A DNA stretch of 64,000 nt from assembly GCF_039649665.1 (NCBI RefSeq), contig NZ_JBDJAW010000006.1, forward strand, positions 1 to 64,000, in the 5' to 3' direction. Under the pieces are notes generated by a model, which did no database searches, was not told the DNA's origin, and saw only the letters and a list, made by a program, of their open reading frames with translations. This document shows positions 36,533 through 44,427 of this stretch, piece by piece. The position numbers and the translations under genes were made by a program. The stretch is from Microbispora sp. ZYX-F-249 (GTDB lineage: Bacteria; Actinomycetota; Actinomycetes; Streptosporangiales; Streptosporangiaceae). Within the stretch, counting starts at the first letter, position 1. The number at the start of each line of letters is the position of its first letter.

Positions 36533-39500
36533 ATGCGGATAACGCTCACCGTGGTCGGCGAGGACGGCCGTCGCGACGTGCTGGTCGAGGGCGACGAGAG
36601 CACCACGGCCGCCGCCCTGGCCGCGGCGCTCGCCGACCTGCTCGACGGCGCCGCCGCCCGGCCGGCCAACGTCGTACGGCTTCCGCACGCCCGCGCGCCG
36701 TACGACCTGGACCGGGACCGGCAGGCCCGGCCGCAGGGTGAGGCGAGACTGTGGGTCGACGGCCGCCCGGTCGACCCGGACGCGCCCGTGTTCGGCCTGC
36801 TCAGGGATGGCGACCTGGTGGCCGTGGACGGCCACGCCGCCGTGGCGACGGTGACCGAGGAGCCCGGCGGGCAGGCCGAGCTGCGCGTCGTGGGCGGGCC
36901 CGGCGCGGGAGCCGTCCACCGGATCGGGTTCGGCGCGCACACGATCGGCGCCGACCCCGCCTGCGCGATCTCCGTACCCGACCCGCGGATGCCGCCGGTC
37001 GCGCTGGTGGTGCGGCTGGCCCCCGGCACGGCCACCGTGGAGCCCGCGGCACCCGTGACCTCCGGCGGCGACCCGGCGGCCCGGCTGGAGGGCGAGCCCC
37101 TCACGACGGCGGTGCCGTGGCCGGCCTCGGGCATGCTCGCCTGCGGCGGCTCGGTGTTCGCGCTGGGACCGGTCCTGCCGCCCGACGCCCACCTCGACGC
37201 GCTGCCGGACGGCGGGCTCGCCTACAACCGCCCGCCGCGCCTGCAGCGGCCGGAGCGGCAGCGGCGGTTCACGGTCCCCGCCGAGCCGAAGCGGGGCGAG
37301 GGCATGCGGCTGCAGCTGCTGGCCGCGCTGCTGCCCGCCGTCCTCGGTGTGGTCATGGCCGCCGTCACCGGCACCTGGTACTACCTGCTGATCGCGTTCA
37401 TGACGCCGCTCATCATGATCGGCCAGTGGGTGAGCGACCGCAGGCACGGCAGGAAGAAGCACCGCCGGGCGCTCAAGGCGTACCGCGAGCGGCTGGCCGC
37501 CTTCGAGGAGGAGGTGGCCCGCGCGGTGCGGCAGGACGAGGAGGCCAGGCGTGGCGGCGCGCCCGATCCGGCCGAGGTGCTGCTCACCGCGACCGGCCCG
37601 CGCCGCCGACTCTGGGAGCGCCGGGTGCACGACCGCGACGCGCTGCGGCTGCGCGTGGGACTGGCCGACCTGCCCGCGGACCTGGAGTTCGAGCCCGAGA
37701 GCGGCACGCCGCAGGACGTCCCCCGCCGGGAGCCGCCCCTTTGCCACGACGTCCCGGTCGCGCTGGTCATGCGGCGGCTCGGCGTGGCCGGGCTCACCGG
37801 CCCGAGGGACGTGGCGCTCGGCTGCGCCCGCTGGCTCGTGGGCCAGGCCGCCGCCCTGCACAGCCCGCGCGACCTGGCCGTCGTGGTGCTGTCGGCCAAC
37901 GCCGACGGCGCCGGGCAGTGGGGCTGGGTGCGCTGGCTGCCGCACTGCGCCCCCGACGCCGCGCGCGGGGGCGCCCTGTCGTCCGACTGCGCCGCGCTCG
38001 TCGGCGCCGACCCCGAGGCCGCCGCCCGCAGGGTCGCCGAGCTCGCCGCCCTGGTGACGGAGCGACTCGACGCGGAGAACGGCTCGGGGCCCTACCCGGG
38101 GGCGCCGCGCGGCGCCCGCCTGTCCGGCGGCCCGGCCGGCTGGGACGACCTCGGTCGTGCGAGCGGCAACCGGCCCGCCGAGCCGGCCTTCGCGACCTAC
38201 GACGAGCGGCCGTTCGACGTGCTCGTCGTGCTCGACGGCGCGCAGGTGCTGCGCGGCCTGCCCGGCATGCCGCAGGTGCTGCGGCAGGGCCCGCGCGCCG
38301 GGGTCTACACGATCGCGATCGACGACGACGAGCGGCTGCTGCCCGAGGAGTGCGCGACGGTCGTGTCCTGCGACCGCGACGGGGGCGTGCGCCTCCACGG
38401 CGGCGGGCTCGACCCGATCACCGGCATCCGCGCCGACCAGGTCTCGCCGTCCTGGGCCGAACGCCTGGCCCGCGCGCTCGCCCCGCTGCGCGACGTGAGC
38501 CGCGACGACCCCTCTGCGGCCCTGCCCGACGCGGTCCGCCTGCTCGACCTGCTGGAGGCGCCGCTCGAGCCCGCCGCGCTCGCCGAACGGCAGGGCCGTA
38601 CGACCCGGGCCCTGATCGGTGTGGGACCGGACGGACCGTTCGAGGTGGACCTGAGCAGGGACGGGCCGCACGCCCTGGTCGCGGGCACGACCGGCGCGGG
38701 CAAGTCGGAGCTGCTGCAGACGCTGATCTGCTCGCTCGCCGTGGCCAACCGGCCGGACGAGATGACGTTCGTGCTCATCGACTACAAGGGCGGTGCGGCC
38801 TTCAAGGAGTGCGTACGGCTCCCGCACACGGTCGGCATGGTGAGCGACCTCGACGGCCATCTGACCCAGCGGGCCCTGTCGTCGCTGGCCGCCGAGATCC
38901 GGCGCAGGGAACGCCTGCTGCTGGACGCGGGGGCCAAGGACATCGAGGACTACCAGCGGGCCCGCGGCGCCACCTGGGTGCTCGGCGCGGGCGGCGTCCT
39001 GCGGGCGCGCGGCGGCGGCATCTTCGCCGCCCCGGTGCCGGAGACCGCCGGAAGCAAGAAGGACCTGCCGCCGCTGCCCCGGCTCGTGCTGATCATCGAC
39101 GAGTTCGCCGCCCTGGTCACGGAGCTGCCCGACTTCGTCGAAGGGCTGGTCGACATCGCGCGCAGGGGCCGCTCGCTCGGCATCCACCTGATCCTCGCCA
39201 CGCAGCGGCCCGGCGGCGTGGTGACCGCCGACATCCAGGCCAACACCTCGCTCAGGATCGCGCTGCGGGTCACCGACGCCACCGAGTCCTCCGACGTCAT
39301 CGACGTGCCCGACGCCGCGCACATCTCCCGCACGACGCCGGGCCGCTGCTACGTGCGGGCGGGCTCCGGAGCGCCCGTGGCGGTGCAGACCGCCAGGATC
39401 GGCGGCCGCACACCCCGGCCACGCGGTGCGGGGGCGGCCGACGCCGGGGAGAGCGTGCGGGTGCTCGACCTGCCCTGGCAGGCGCTCGGACACCCGCTGC

Positions 39501-41338
39501 CCGCCCCGCCCGCCCAGGCCGCGGACGGAACCGACCTGGCCCTGCTCGTGGACGCGCTGCGGGAGGCCGGGAGCGACATGCCCCGTCAGCCGAGCCCGTG
39601 GCTGCCGCCCCTGCCCGGGCAGGTCGTCCTCGACACCGGGACCGCGGACTCCCCCGGCGGCCTGCTCGCGGGCGCCGCGCCGTACCGGCCGGGGGTCGAG
39701 GAGGTGCCGCCGCTCCCGTTCGGCGTGACCGACCTGCCGTGGGAGCAGGGCCGCCGCCCGCTCGCGCTGGACATGCGGCACGGCGGCCACCTGCTGATCG
39801 CGGGCGGCGCCCGCAGCGGCCGCTCCAGCGCGCTGCGCACGATCGCGGGCTCGATCGCGGCCGGCGCCTCCCCCGAGGACGTGCACGTCCACGCCGTCGA
39901 CTGCGGGTCGGGCGCGCTGCTGCCGCTCGTCGCGCTGCCGCACTGCGGCGCGGTGGTCACCCGCGACCAGCTCGACCGGGTCGAGCGCCTGCTGACCCGC
40001 CTGCGCGCGGAGGTCGGCCGCCGCCAGCACCTGCTGGCCGAGGCAGGGTACGCCTCGCTGGCCGAGGCGCGCGCCGCCGCCCGTTCACGGGCCGCCCGCG
40101 ACCGTACGGGCGTGGGGGCGCTGCCCTGGATGGTGCTGCTCGTGGACCGCTGGGAGGGGTACGTCGCCGCGTTCGAGAACTACGACTACGGGCGGCTGGT
40201 CGACGCCCTGCTGCAACTGCTGCGGGAAGGACCGGCCGTGGGCCTGCGGGCCGTGGTCACCGCCGACCGGTCGGGCCTGCTCGGGCAGATCTCCACGGTC
40301 TTCGAGGACCGGCTCGTGCTGCGGCTCGCCGACCCCGCGGACTACGGGCTCGCCGGGCTGCCGGTGCGCGACCTGCCGAGTTCCATGCCCCCGGGCAGGG
40401 CCCTCGCCGTCGGCGAGCACGGCCTGGTGGAGAGCCAGCTCGCCCTGCTGTGCGAGGACCCTTCTGGCCCCGCGCAGGTGGCCGTCCTGCAGGAGCTCGC
40501 CCGTACGGCGGCCGCGCGGTTCGGGAGGTCGGACGTCCCCGGCTCGCACACCCCCGGCTCGGACGTCCCCGGCACGTGGGCCTGGCCGTCGGAGCCGCCG
40601 CTGCGGGTGGACGCGCTGCCGATGCGGATCACGGCGAGGCAGGCGCTCGACCTGGCGCCCGCGCACCGGCCGCCGTCGGCCCTGTGGGCGCTGCTGGGCG
40701 CGGGCGGCGACGCCCTCGCCCCGATGGGCGTGGACCTGCAGGGCCAGGGACCGGCCGCCGTGATCGCCGGGCCGCCGCGCTCGGGACGGTCGTCCGCGCT
40801 GGTCACCGCGGCGCGCTCACTGCTCGACCGGGGCACGCCCCTGCTCGTCGTGACCCCGCGCCGCAGCCCGCTGCGCGACCTCGCCGGGGCGCCGGGGGTG
40901 CTCGCCGTGCTGGACGGCAACGCCAGAAGCGTGACCGGGGGCGGCGCGGACGACTTCGGCGGCCTGCCCGGCGCGGTCGACCCGCTCGCGCTGGTCGCCG
41001 GGCACGAGCGCTACGTGGTGGCCGTGGACGACGCGGAGCTCATCTCGCCCGACTCCCCGCTCGGCCTGGCCCTGGACGAGATCCTGCGCACCGGGCGGGA
41101 CGGCGAGCACGGCCTGCTCATCGCCGGGGCCACCGGCGACCTGGCGACGGCCTACCGGGGGTTCGCGGCCGAGGCGCGCAAGGGCAGGACCGGCCTGCTG
41201 CTCAACGTGCAGAGCCCGGCCGACGGGGACCTGTTCGCCGTACGGCTGCCGCGCGGCGCCGTCGGCGGGCCACCCGGGCGCGGCCTGCTGGTCGTCTCGG
41301 GCACCGCGACCCCGATCCAGGCCGCGGCGCCCGACTGA
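36533..41338 (+). CDS. eccC: type VII secretion FtsK/SpoIIIE ATPase EccC, fused three-ATPase form with N-terminal FHA-like region
   Basis: 1,601 residues. N-terminal YukD/FHA-like part (1-220) as in EssC, two membrane helices (about 261-301), then three ATPase modules. Module 1 has Walker A GTTGAGKS (K724), DYKGGAAFKEC and Walker B LVLIIDEF (D856, E857). Modules 2 and 3 have GGARSGRS (R1097) and GPPRSGRS (R1419), with Arg replacing the Walker lysine. It is the motor of the ESX machine and binds WXG100 substrates through the last module. ATG 36533 has GGGAG 7 nt upstream. Other frames through this gene are shadows. Confidence 0.95.
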   Translation: MRITLTVVGEDGRRDVLVEGDESTTAAALAAALADLLDGAAARPANVVRLPHARAPYDLDRDRQARPQGEARLWVDGRPVDPDAPVFGLLRDGDLVAVDGHAAVATVTEEPGGQAELRVVGGPGAGAVHRIGFGAHTIGADPACAISVPDPRMPPVALVVRLAPGTATVEPAAPVTSGGDPAARLEGEPLTTAVPWPASGMLACGGSVFALGPVLPPDAHLDALPDGGLAYNRPPRLQRPERQRRFTVPAEPKRGEGMRLQLLAALLPAVLGVVMAAVTGTWYYLLIAFMTPLIMIGQWVSDRRHGRKKHRRALKAYRERLAAFEEEVARAVRQDEEARRGGAPDPAEVLLTATGPRRRLWERRVHDRDALRLRVGLADLPADLEFEPESGTPQDVPRREPPLCHDVPVALVMRRLGVAGLTGPRDVALGCARWLVGQAAALHSPRDLAVVVLSANADGAGQWGWVRWLPHCAPDAARGGALSSDCAALVGADPEAAARRVAELAALVTERLDAENGSGPYPGAPRGARLSGGPAGWDDLGRASGNRPAEPAFATYDERPFDVLVVLDGAQVLRGLPGMPQVLRQGPRAGVYTIAIDDDERLLPEECATVVSCDRDGGVRLHGGGLDPITGIRADQVSPSWAERLARALAPLRDVSRDDPSAALPDAVRLLDLLEAPLEPAALAERQGRTTRALIGVGPDGPFEVDLSRDGPHALVAGTTGAGKSELLQTLICSLAVANRPDEMTFVLIDYKGGAAFKECVRLPHTVGMVSDLDGHLTQRALSSLAAEIRRRERLLLDAGAKDIEDYQRARGATWVLGAGGVLRARGGGIFAAPVPETAGSKKDLPPLPRLVLIIDEFAALVTELPDFVEGLVDIARRGRSLGIHLILATQRPGGVVTADIQANTSLRIALRVTDATESSDVIDVPDAAHISRTTPGRCYVRAGSGAPVAVQTARIGGRTPRPRGAGAADAGESVRVLDLPWQALGHPLPAPPAQAADGTDLALLVDALREAGSDMPRQPSPWLPPLPGQVVLDTGTADSPGGLLAGAAPYRPGVEEVPPLPFGVTDLPWEQGRRPLALDMRHGGHLLIAGGARSGRSSALRTIAGSIAAGASPEDVHVHAVDCGSGALLPLVALPHCGAVVTRDQLDRVERLLTRLRAEVGRRQHLLAEAGYASLAEARAAARSRAARDRTGVGALPWMVLLVDRWEGYVAAFENYDYGRLVDALLQLLREGPAVGLRAVVTADRSGLLGQISTVFEDRLVLRLADPADYGLAGLPVRDLPSSMPPGRALAVGEHGLVESQLALLCEDPSGPAQVAVLQELARTAAARFGRSDVPGSHTPGSDVPGTWAWPSEPPLRVDALPMRITARQALDLAPAHRPPSALWALLGAGGDALAPMGVDLQGQGPAAVIAGPPRSGRSSALVTAARSLLDRGTPLLVVTPRRSPLRDLAGAPGVLAVLDGNARSVTGGGADDFGGLPGAVDPLALVAGHERYVVAVDDAELISPDSPLGLALDEILRTGRDGEHGLLIAGATGDLATAYRGFAAEARKGRTGLLLNVQSPADGDLFAVRLPRGAVGGPPGRGLLVVSGTATPIQAAAPD

Positions 41339-41378
41339 ACCCCTTCCGCGCCTCACGGCGAAGCTCCGAATACGAAAA

Positions 41379-41416
41379 CCGCCGGACCTCCATGGCACTC
41401 CATGGTGGTCCGGCGG
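41379..41416. terminator. bidirectional hairpin between eccC and the WXG100 gene
   Basis: CCGCCGGACC-T-CCATGG, a CACT loop, then CCATGG-T-GGTCCGGCGG: a 17-bp stem with one T:T mismatch. It lies 40 bp past the eccC stop and 8 bp past the stop of the convergent WXG100 gene, and should terminate both. Confidence 0.8.
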
Positions 41417-41423
41417 CCGGCTG

Positions 41424-41696
41424 TCAGCGAGTCGCGGACTCGATGTTGCCGCGGTAGGTGGTGATGACCCGGGAGGCCTCGTTGAGCTCTTCCGCCATGC
41501 GCTGGAACGCCGCTCGGTAGCTCTGCCAGGCGTCGTGGAAGCGCTGCGCGCCGGGGCCGGTCCAGGCGGTGCCGACCTTGGCCGCCTCACGGTCGAGGTT
41601 GGCCATCGTGGCGCGAACCTGGTCCGCCTGCTGGCTGAACTGCGCGGCCATGCCCTGCATCTCCGCGGGGTCGCCGCCGAGCAAGCTGTTACTCAT
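41424..41696 (-). CDS. WXG100-family ESX protein
   Basis: 90 residues, two amphipathic helices separated by the turn W45-T46-G47. Size and pattern are typical of EsxA/EsxB-like substrates, which are exported as helical dimers by EccC. It has a good ribosome site (AAGGAG, 8 nt). Unlike the WXG pair at 60 kb it is alone, on the opposite strand to eccC and eccB. No second copy overlaps it, so it could be a homodimer. Confidence 0.93.
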   Translation of the reverse strand: MSNSLLGGDPAEMQGMAAQFSQQADQVRATMANLDREAAKVGTAWTGPGAQRFHDAWQSYRAAFQRMAEELNEASRVITTYRGNIESATR

Positions 41697-41789
41697 CCAG
41701 TCACTCCTTCATCGACAAAGGGGCCGCCCTCACCGTAAATCGTTTGTCAATCATGTGAACCCCTTATGCCGAGCGGCTATATCGACGAC

Positions 41790-41802
41790 CGAGAAATTCT
41801 CG
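41790..41802. promoter_or_regulatory. palindrome CGAGAAATTCTCG in the divergent WXG100/eccB control region
   Basis: Perfect 6-bp arms around a single A, in the AT-rich 257-bp gap between the WXG100 gene (start 41696) and eccB (start 41954). A TTGACA on the minus strand lies at 41745-41750. This is a likely operator for one or both genes; no known regulator motif is matched. Confidence 0.4.
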
Positions 41803-41953
41803 CCTTTTCCACCACTCCATTCCCTTTTTTCCGCACGCCCGGAACCGAGACCGGCACGGGGGCGGGCCGACGAGCCGGGACGGCAACGGAGATCACAACG
41901 GTGCCGGGAGGCCAATATGCTGACGGTCATGCCCTCTGACAGGGAGAGGTGAC

Positions 41954-43363
41954 GTGCAGACCCGGAAGGACCTCTACCAGGCATACCGGCTGATGCAGCA
42001 GCGCCTGGGTCAGGCCCTGCTGCAGGGCGAGCCGGACGTGGCGGAGTCGCCGATGCGGCGGCACAACCTGGCCACGTTCTGCGGAGTCCTGCTGTCGGTG
42101 CTCCTGCTCGCCGTCTTCGGCATCTGGGGCGTGATCAAGCCGGGCGGCGCCACCAAGCTCACCGAGCCCGGTCAGCTCCTCGTCGAGCAGGACACCGGCG
42201 CGACCTACGTCTACAGCCGGCAGGAGCGCGCGCTGCTCCCCGTGGCGAACTACGTCTCCGCCCGGCTGCTGCTCGACACCCCCGACGTGACCGTCCGCGA
42301 CGTCTCCGCCGCCTCGCTGGCCGAGTTGCCGCGCGGGCCGCTCGTCGGCATCCCCGGCGCGCCCGACTCGCTGCCGGCCAAGGACAAGCTGGTGCACGGC
42401 CCGTGGTCGGTGTGCGTGGTGGACGGCCCCGACGCCACCGGGGCGCCCCGGCCGTACGTCACGCTGGTGGGCGGCCTGGACGTCGGCGGCAGGCCCCTCG
42501 GCGGCGGCGCCATGGTCGTGGACGACGGCCGGCAGAAGTGGGTGGTCTGGGGCGACCGGCGGATGCGGGCGAGCTCCAGCGCGGTGAGCGCGCTCAACGC
42601 CCAGCCCAGGAAGGTGCCCGCCGCCTGGCTCAACGCCGTCCCCGAGGGCCCCGACTTCAGCGGCCCGAAGGTGCCCGACCTGGGCAAGAAGACGCGGAAC
42701 CCGGGCGGGGGCACGGCGGCGGTCGGACAGGTCTTCACCGTGCCCGGCATCGCCGGCGCCCCCGCCCGCTGGTACGTCCTGCTGTCCGACGGCCTCGCGC
42801 CGATCACCGTCACCCAGGCCACGCTCATGCTGGCCGACCCGGGCATCAAGGCGGCGTACGGCAGGCGTCCCCCGCGGGCCGTCACGATCGACGCGGCCAC
42901 GGCCAACGCCGCGCCGTCCAAGCGGAGCGTGACGGGGGGCGGGCTGCCCGAGACGATGCCCTCCGTGGTCTCCCCCTCCTCCACCACGCCGCTGTGCGCG
43001 GTCCACGCGGGCGCCCGCGGCGGCTCGACCCGGGCGACGCTGACGGTCGGCGCCTCGATCGCGATCCCCACGCCCCGGACCCCCGGCGGCCAGGAGAGCT
43101 TCGACCAGGTGCTGCTCCCGCCGGGATCGGCGGCGGTCGCCGGGCTGCTGCCGGGCGAGGGACAGGTGGCGTCGATCACGAACTACTACCTGGTCACCGA
43201 CCAGGGCCGCAGGTTCGCCGTCGCCTCGGCCGACCTGCTGCCGAAGCTCGGCTACGACGCGTCCGACGCCACGCCGGTGCCCGCGCACCTGCTGCACCTC
43301 ATCCCCGAGGGGCCGGCGCTCGACCCCGCCGCCGCCCGCGTGCCGGTGTCCGTCGGCAAGTAG
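41954..43363 (+). CDS. eccB: type VII secretion protein EccB
   Basis: 469 residues from a GTG with AGGGAGAGG upstream. A short cytoplasmic N-terminus (QTRKDLYQAYRLMQQRLGQAL) with the EccB opening pattern precedes one membrane helix (about 40-62). A periplasmic repeat domain follows with PWSVCVVD, GPWSV and the ending LPKLGYDASDATPVPAHLLHLIPEGPALDP, characteristic of EccB. Two cysteines (C in WSVCVV and PLCAVHA) fit the family's disulfide. EccB is a core part of the ESX membrane complex. Followed by a converging operon with only 1 bp between the stops. Confidence 0.95.
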   Translation: MQTRKDLYQAYRLMQQRLGQALLQGEPDVAESPMRRHNLATFCGVLLSVLLLAVFGIWGVIKPGGATKLTEPGQLLVEQDTGATYVYSRQERALLPVANYVSARLLLDTPDVTVRDVSAASLAELPRGPLVGIPGAPDSLPAKDKLVHGPWSVCVVDGPDATGAPRPYVTLVGGLDVGGRPLGGGAMVVDDGRQKWVVWGDRRMRASSSAVSALNAQPRKVPAAWLNAVPEGPDFSGPKVPDLGKKTRNPGGGTAAVGQVFTVPGIAGAPARWYVLLSDGLAPITVTQATLMLADPGIKAAYGRRPPRAVTIDAATANAAPSKRSVTGGGLPETMPSVVSPSSTTPLCAVHAGARGGSTRATLTVGASIAIPTPRTPGGQESFDQVLLPPGSAAVAGLLPGEGQVASITNYYLVTDQGRRFAVASADLLPKLGYDASDATPVPAHLLHLIPEGPALDPAAARVPVSVGK

Positions 43364-43364
43364 G

Positions 43365-43907
43365 TCAGCCGTTCAGGCTGCGGAAGTCGTCCAGGTTCTG
43401 CTGGTAGAACGCGATGTCCTCGGCCAGCCGGTCGCGCAGGAAGCTCTCGGGCTCCGCCTCGCGGGCGGCCAGGCCCGCCTCGGTCCGGAAGGCCTCGGCG
43501 GGCACCTCCCGCTCGCCCGGCGGGATGAACTTGAGCACCTCCGCGAGCGCGTCCCTGGCCGCCTCCCAGCCGCTCACCACCCGCAGGAAGAGCCTCTCGT
43601 CCCCCGGCTCCTCGGCGTACTCGAGGTCGTCGGCGAGCGCCCGGCGCGCGTACGCGGCACTCGCGAGCCGCCACTGGCCGGGGTCGAGCAGCGCGGACGG
43701 GCCTACGCCGAACGGCTCCCCCTCGTCGCGGGCCTCCGCCTCGCTCGCGTACGGCACGAGCACCTCGACGCCGCCGGACCGCAGCGTCCACCCCTCAATG
43801 CCCTCGACCGGCGGCTCCTCCCGGCCGGCCTCCTCCACCGTCAGCGCGAGATACAGCCGGGCCTCCGCGAGCGTCCGCGCGTACGGGATCGGCACTGCCT
43901 GCTCCAT
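43365..43907 (-). CDS. candidate immunity protein 2 of the giant T7SS effector (no zinc ribbon)
   Basis: 180 residues, no cysteine-rich part. Its C-terminal half is clearly related to that of the adjacent gene: LLDPGQW, EVLKFIPPGEREVPAEAF and LAEDIAFYQQNL against LLDPGEW, EVIKFVPPGQDEVPEEAF and LLVVRDTYREL. No signal peptide or membrane helix, so cytosolic. ATG 43907 has AAGGTG 7-10 nt upstream; a GTG at 43916 is the alternative. It lies 10 bp after its paralogue at the end of the operon encoding the CpnT-like giant. Immunity function is inferred only from position and cotranscription. Confidence 0.7.
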   Translation of the reverse strand: MEQAVPIPYARTLAEARLYLALTVEEAGREEPPVEGIEGWTLRSGGVEVLVPYASEAEARDEGEPFGVGPSALLDPGQWRLASAAYARRALADDLEYAEEPGDERLFLRVVSGWEAARDALAEVLKFIPPGEREVPAEAFRTEAGLAAREAEPESFLRDRLAEDIAFYQQNLDDFRSLNG

Positions 43908-43917
43908 TCCAGTCACC

Positions 43918-44427
43918 TTAGGCCCCGGCCAGCTCGCGGTAGGTGTCGCGGACGACGAGCAGCCGGTCGAGGCGGAACCGCCCCGGCTCCGCGGCGCGTA
44001 CGGCCCGTCCGCGCTCCGACCAGAACGCCTCCTCGGGCACCTCGTCCTGCCCGGGCGGGACGAATTTGATCACTTCCTCGACCGCCGCCCGCGCGATGGA
44101 CAGCGCCTGCCGCTCCCCACCCTCCGGGACGTTGCCCGCCGTCAGGTCGGCCACCCACATCCACTCGCCGGGGTCCAGCAGCTCGGACGGCTCCGCGCCA
44201 CCGAACGCCGGGTAGCCGGTGGGCGTCACCTCGCGCTCGGAAAGGCCGAACAGGTACTCCCGCTCGGCGCCGCACGCCGCGCACCGCCCCGCGTAACAGG
44301 TGACCAGCTCCCCCTCGGCACTCGTCAGGCCGCTGTCCCAGTCGGTGCCGGCCGAGCCGCAGGCGCAGGGGTTCAGGTCGAGGTAGAGGTGCGCCTCGTC
44401 CCTGCTCCTCGCGATCGAGTACGGCAT
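43918..44427 (-). CDS. candidate immunity protein 1 of the giant T7SS effector, with zinc-ribbon insert
   Basis: 169 residues. A cysteine-rich insert with C21, C23, C44, C49 and C52 (CACG and CAACG) looks like a zinc ribbon; the rest matches the next gene product. The ATG shares one base with the stop of the 3,202-residue giant (TGATG), so translation is coupled. This is the position of the antitoxin Ift in the mycobacterial cpnT operon. No similarity to Ift itself is claimed. It could alternatively be a specific chaperone. Confidence 0.72.
   Translation of the reverse strand: MPYSIARSRDEAHLYLDLNPCACGSAGTDWDSGLTSAEGELVTCYAGRCAACGAEREYLFGLSEREVTPTGYPAFGGAEPSELLDPGEWMWVADLTAGNVPEGGERQALSIARAAVEEVIKFVPPGQDEVPEEAFWSERGRAVRAAEPGRFRLDRLLVVRDTYRELAGA

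Noticed and set aside
36751-41457. A 1,568-codon frame and a 1,200-codon antisense frame over eccC
   Set aside because: Composition is Arg/Ala/Gly shadow type; the eccC frame has all expected motifs in order.
42250-43179. Minus-strand frame of 309 codons over eccB
   Set aside because: Pro/Ser/Thr-rich shadow with no motif; eccB on the plus strand is complete.
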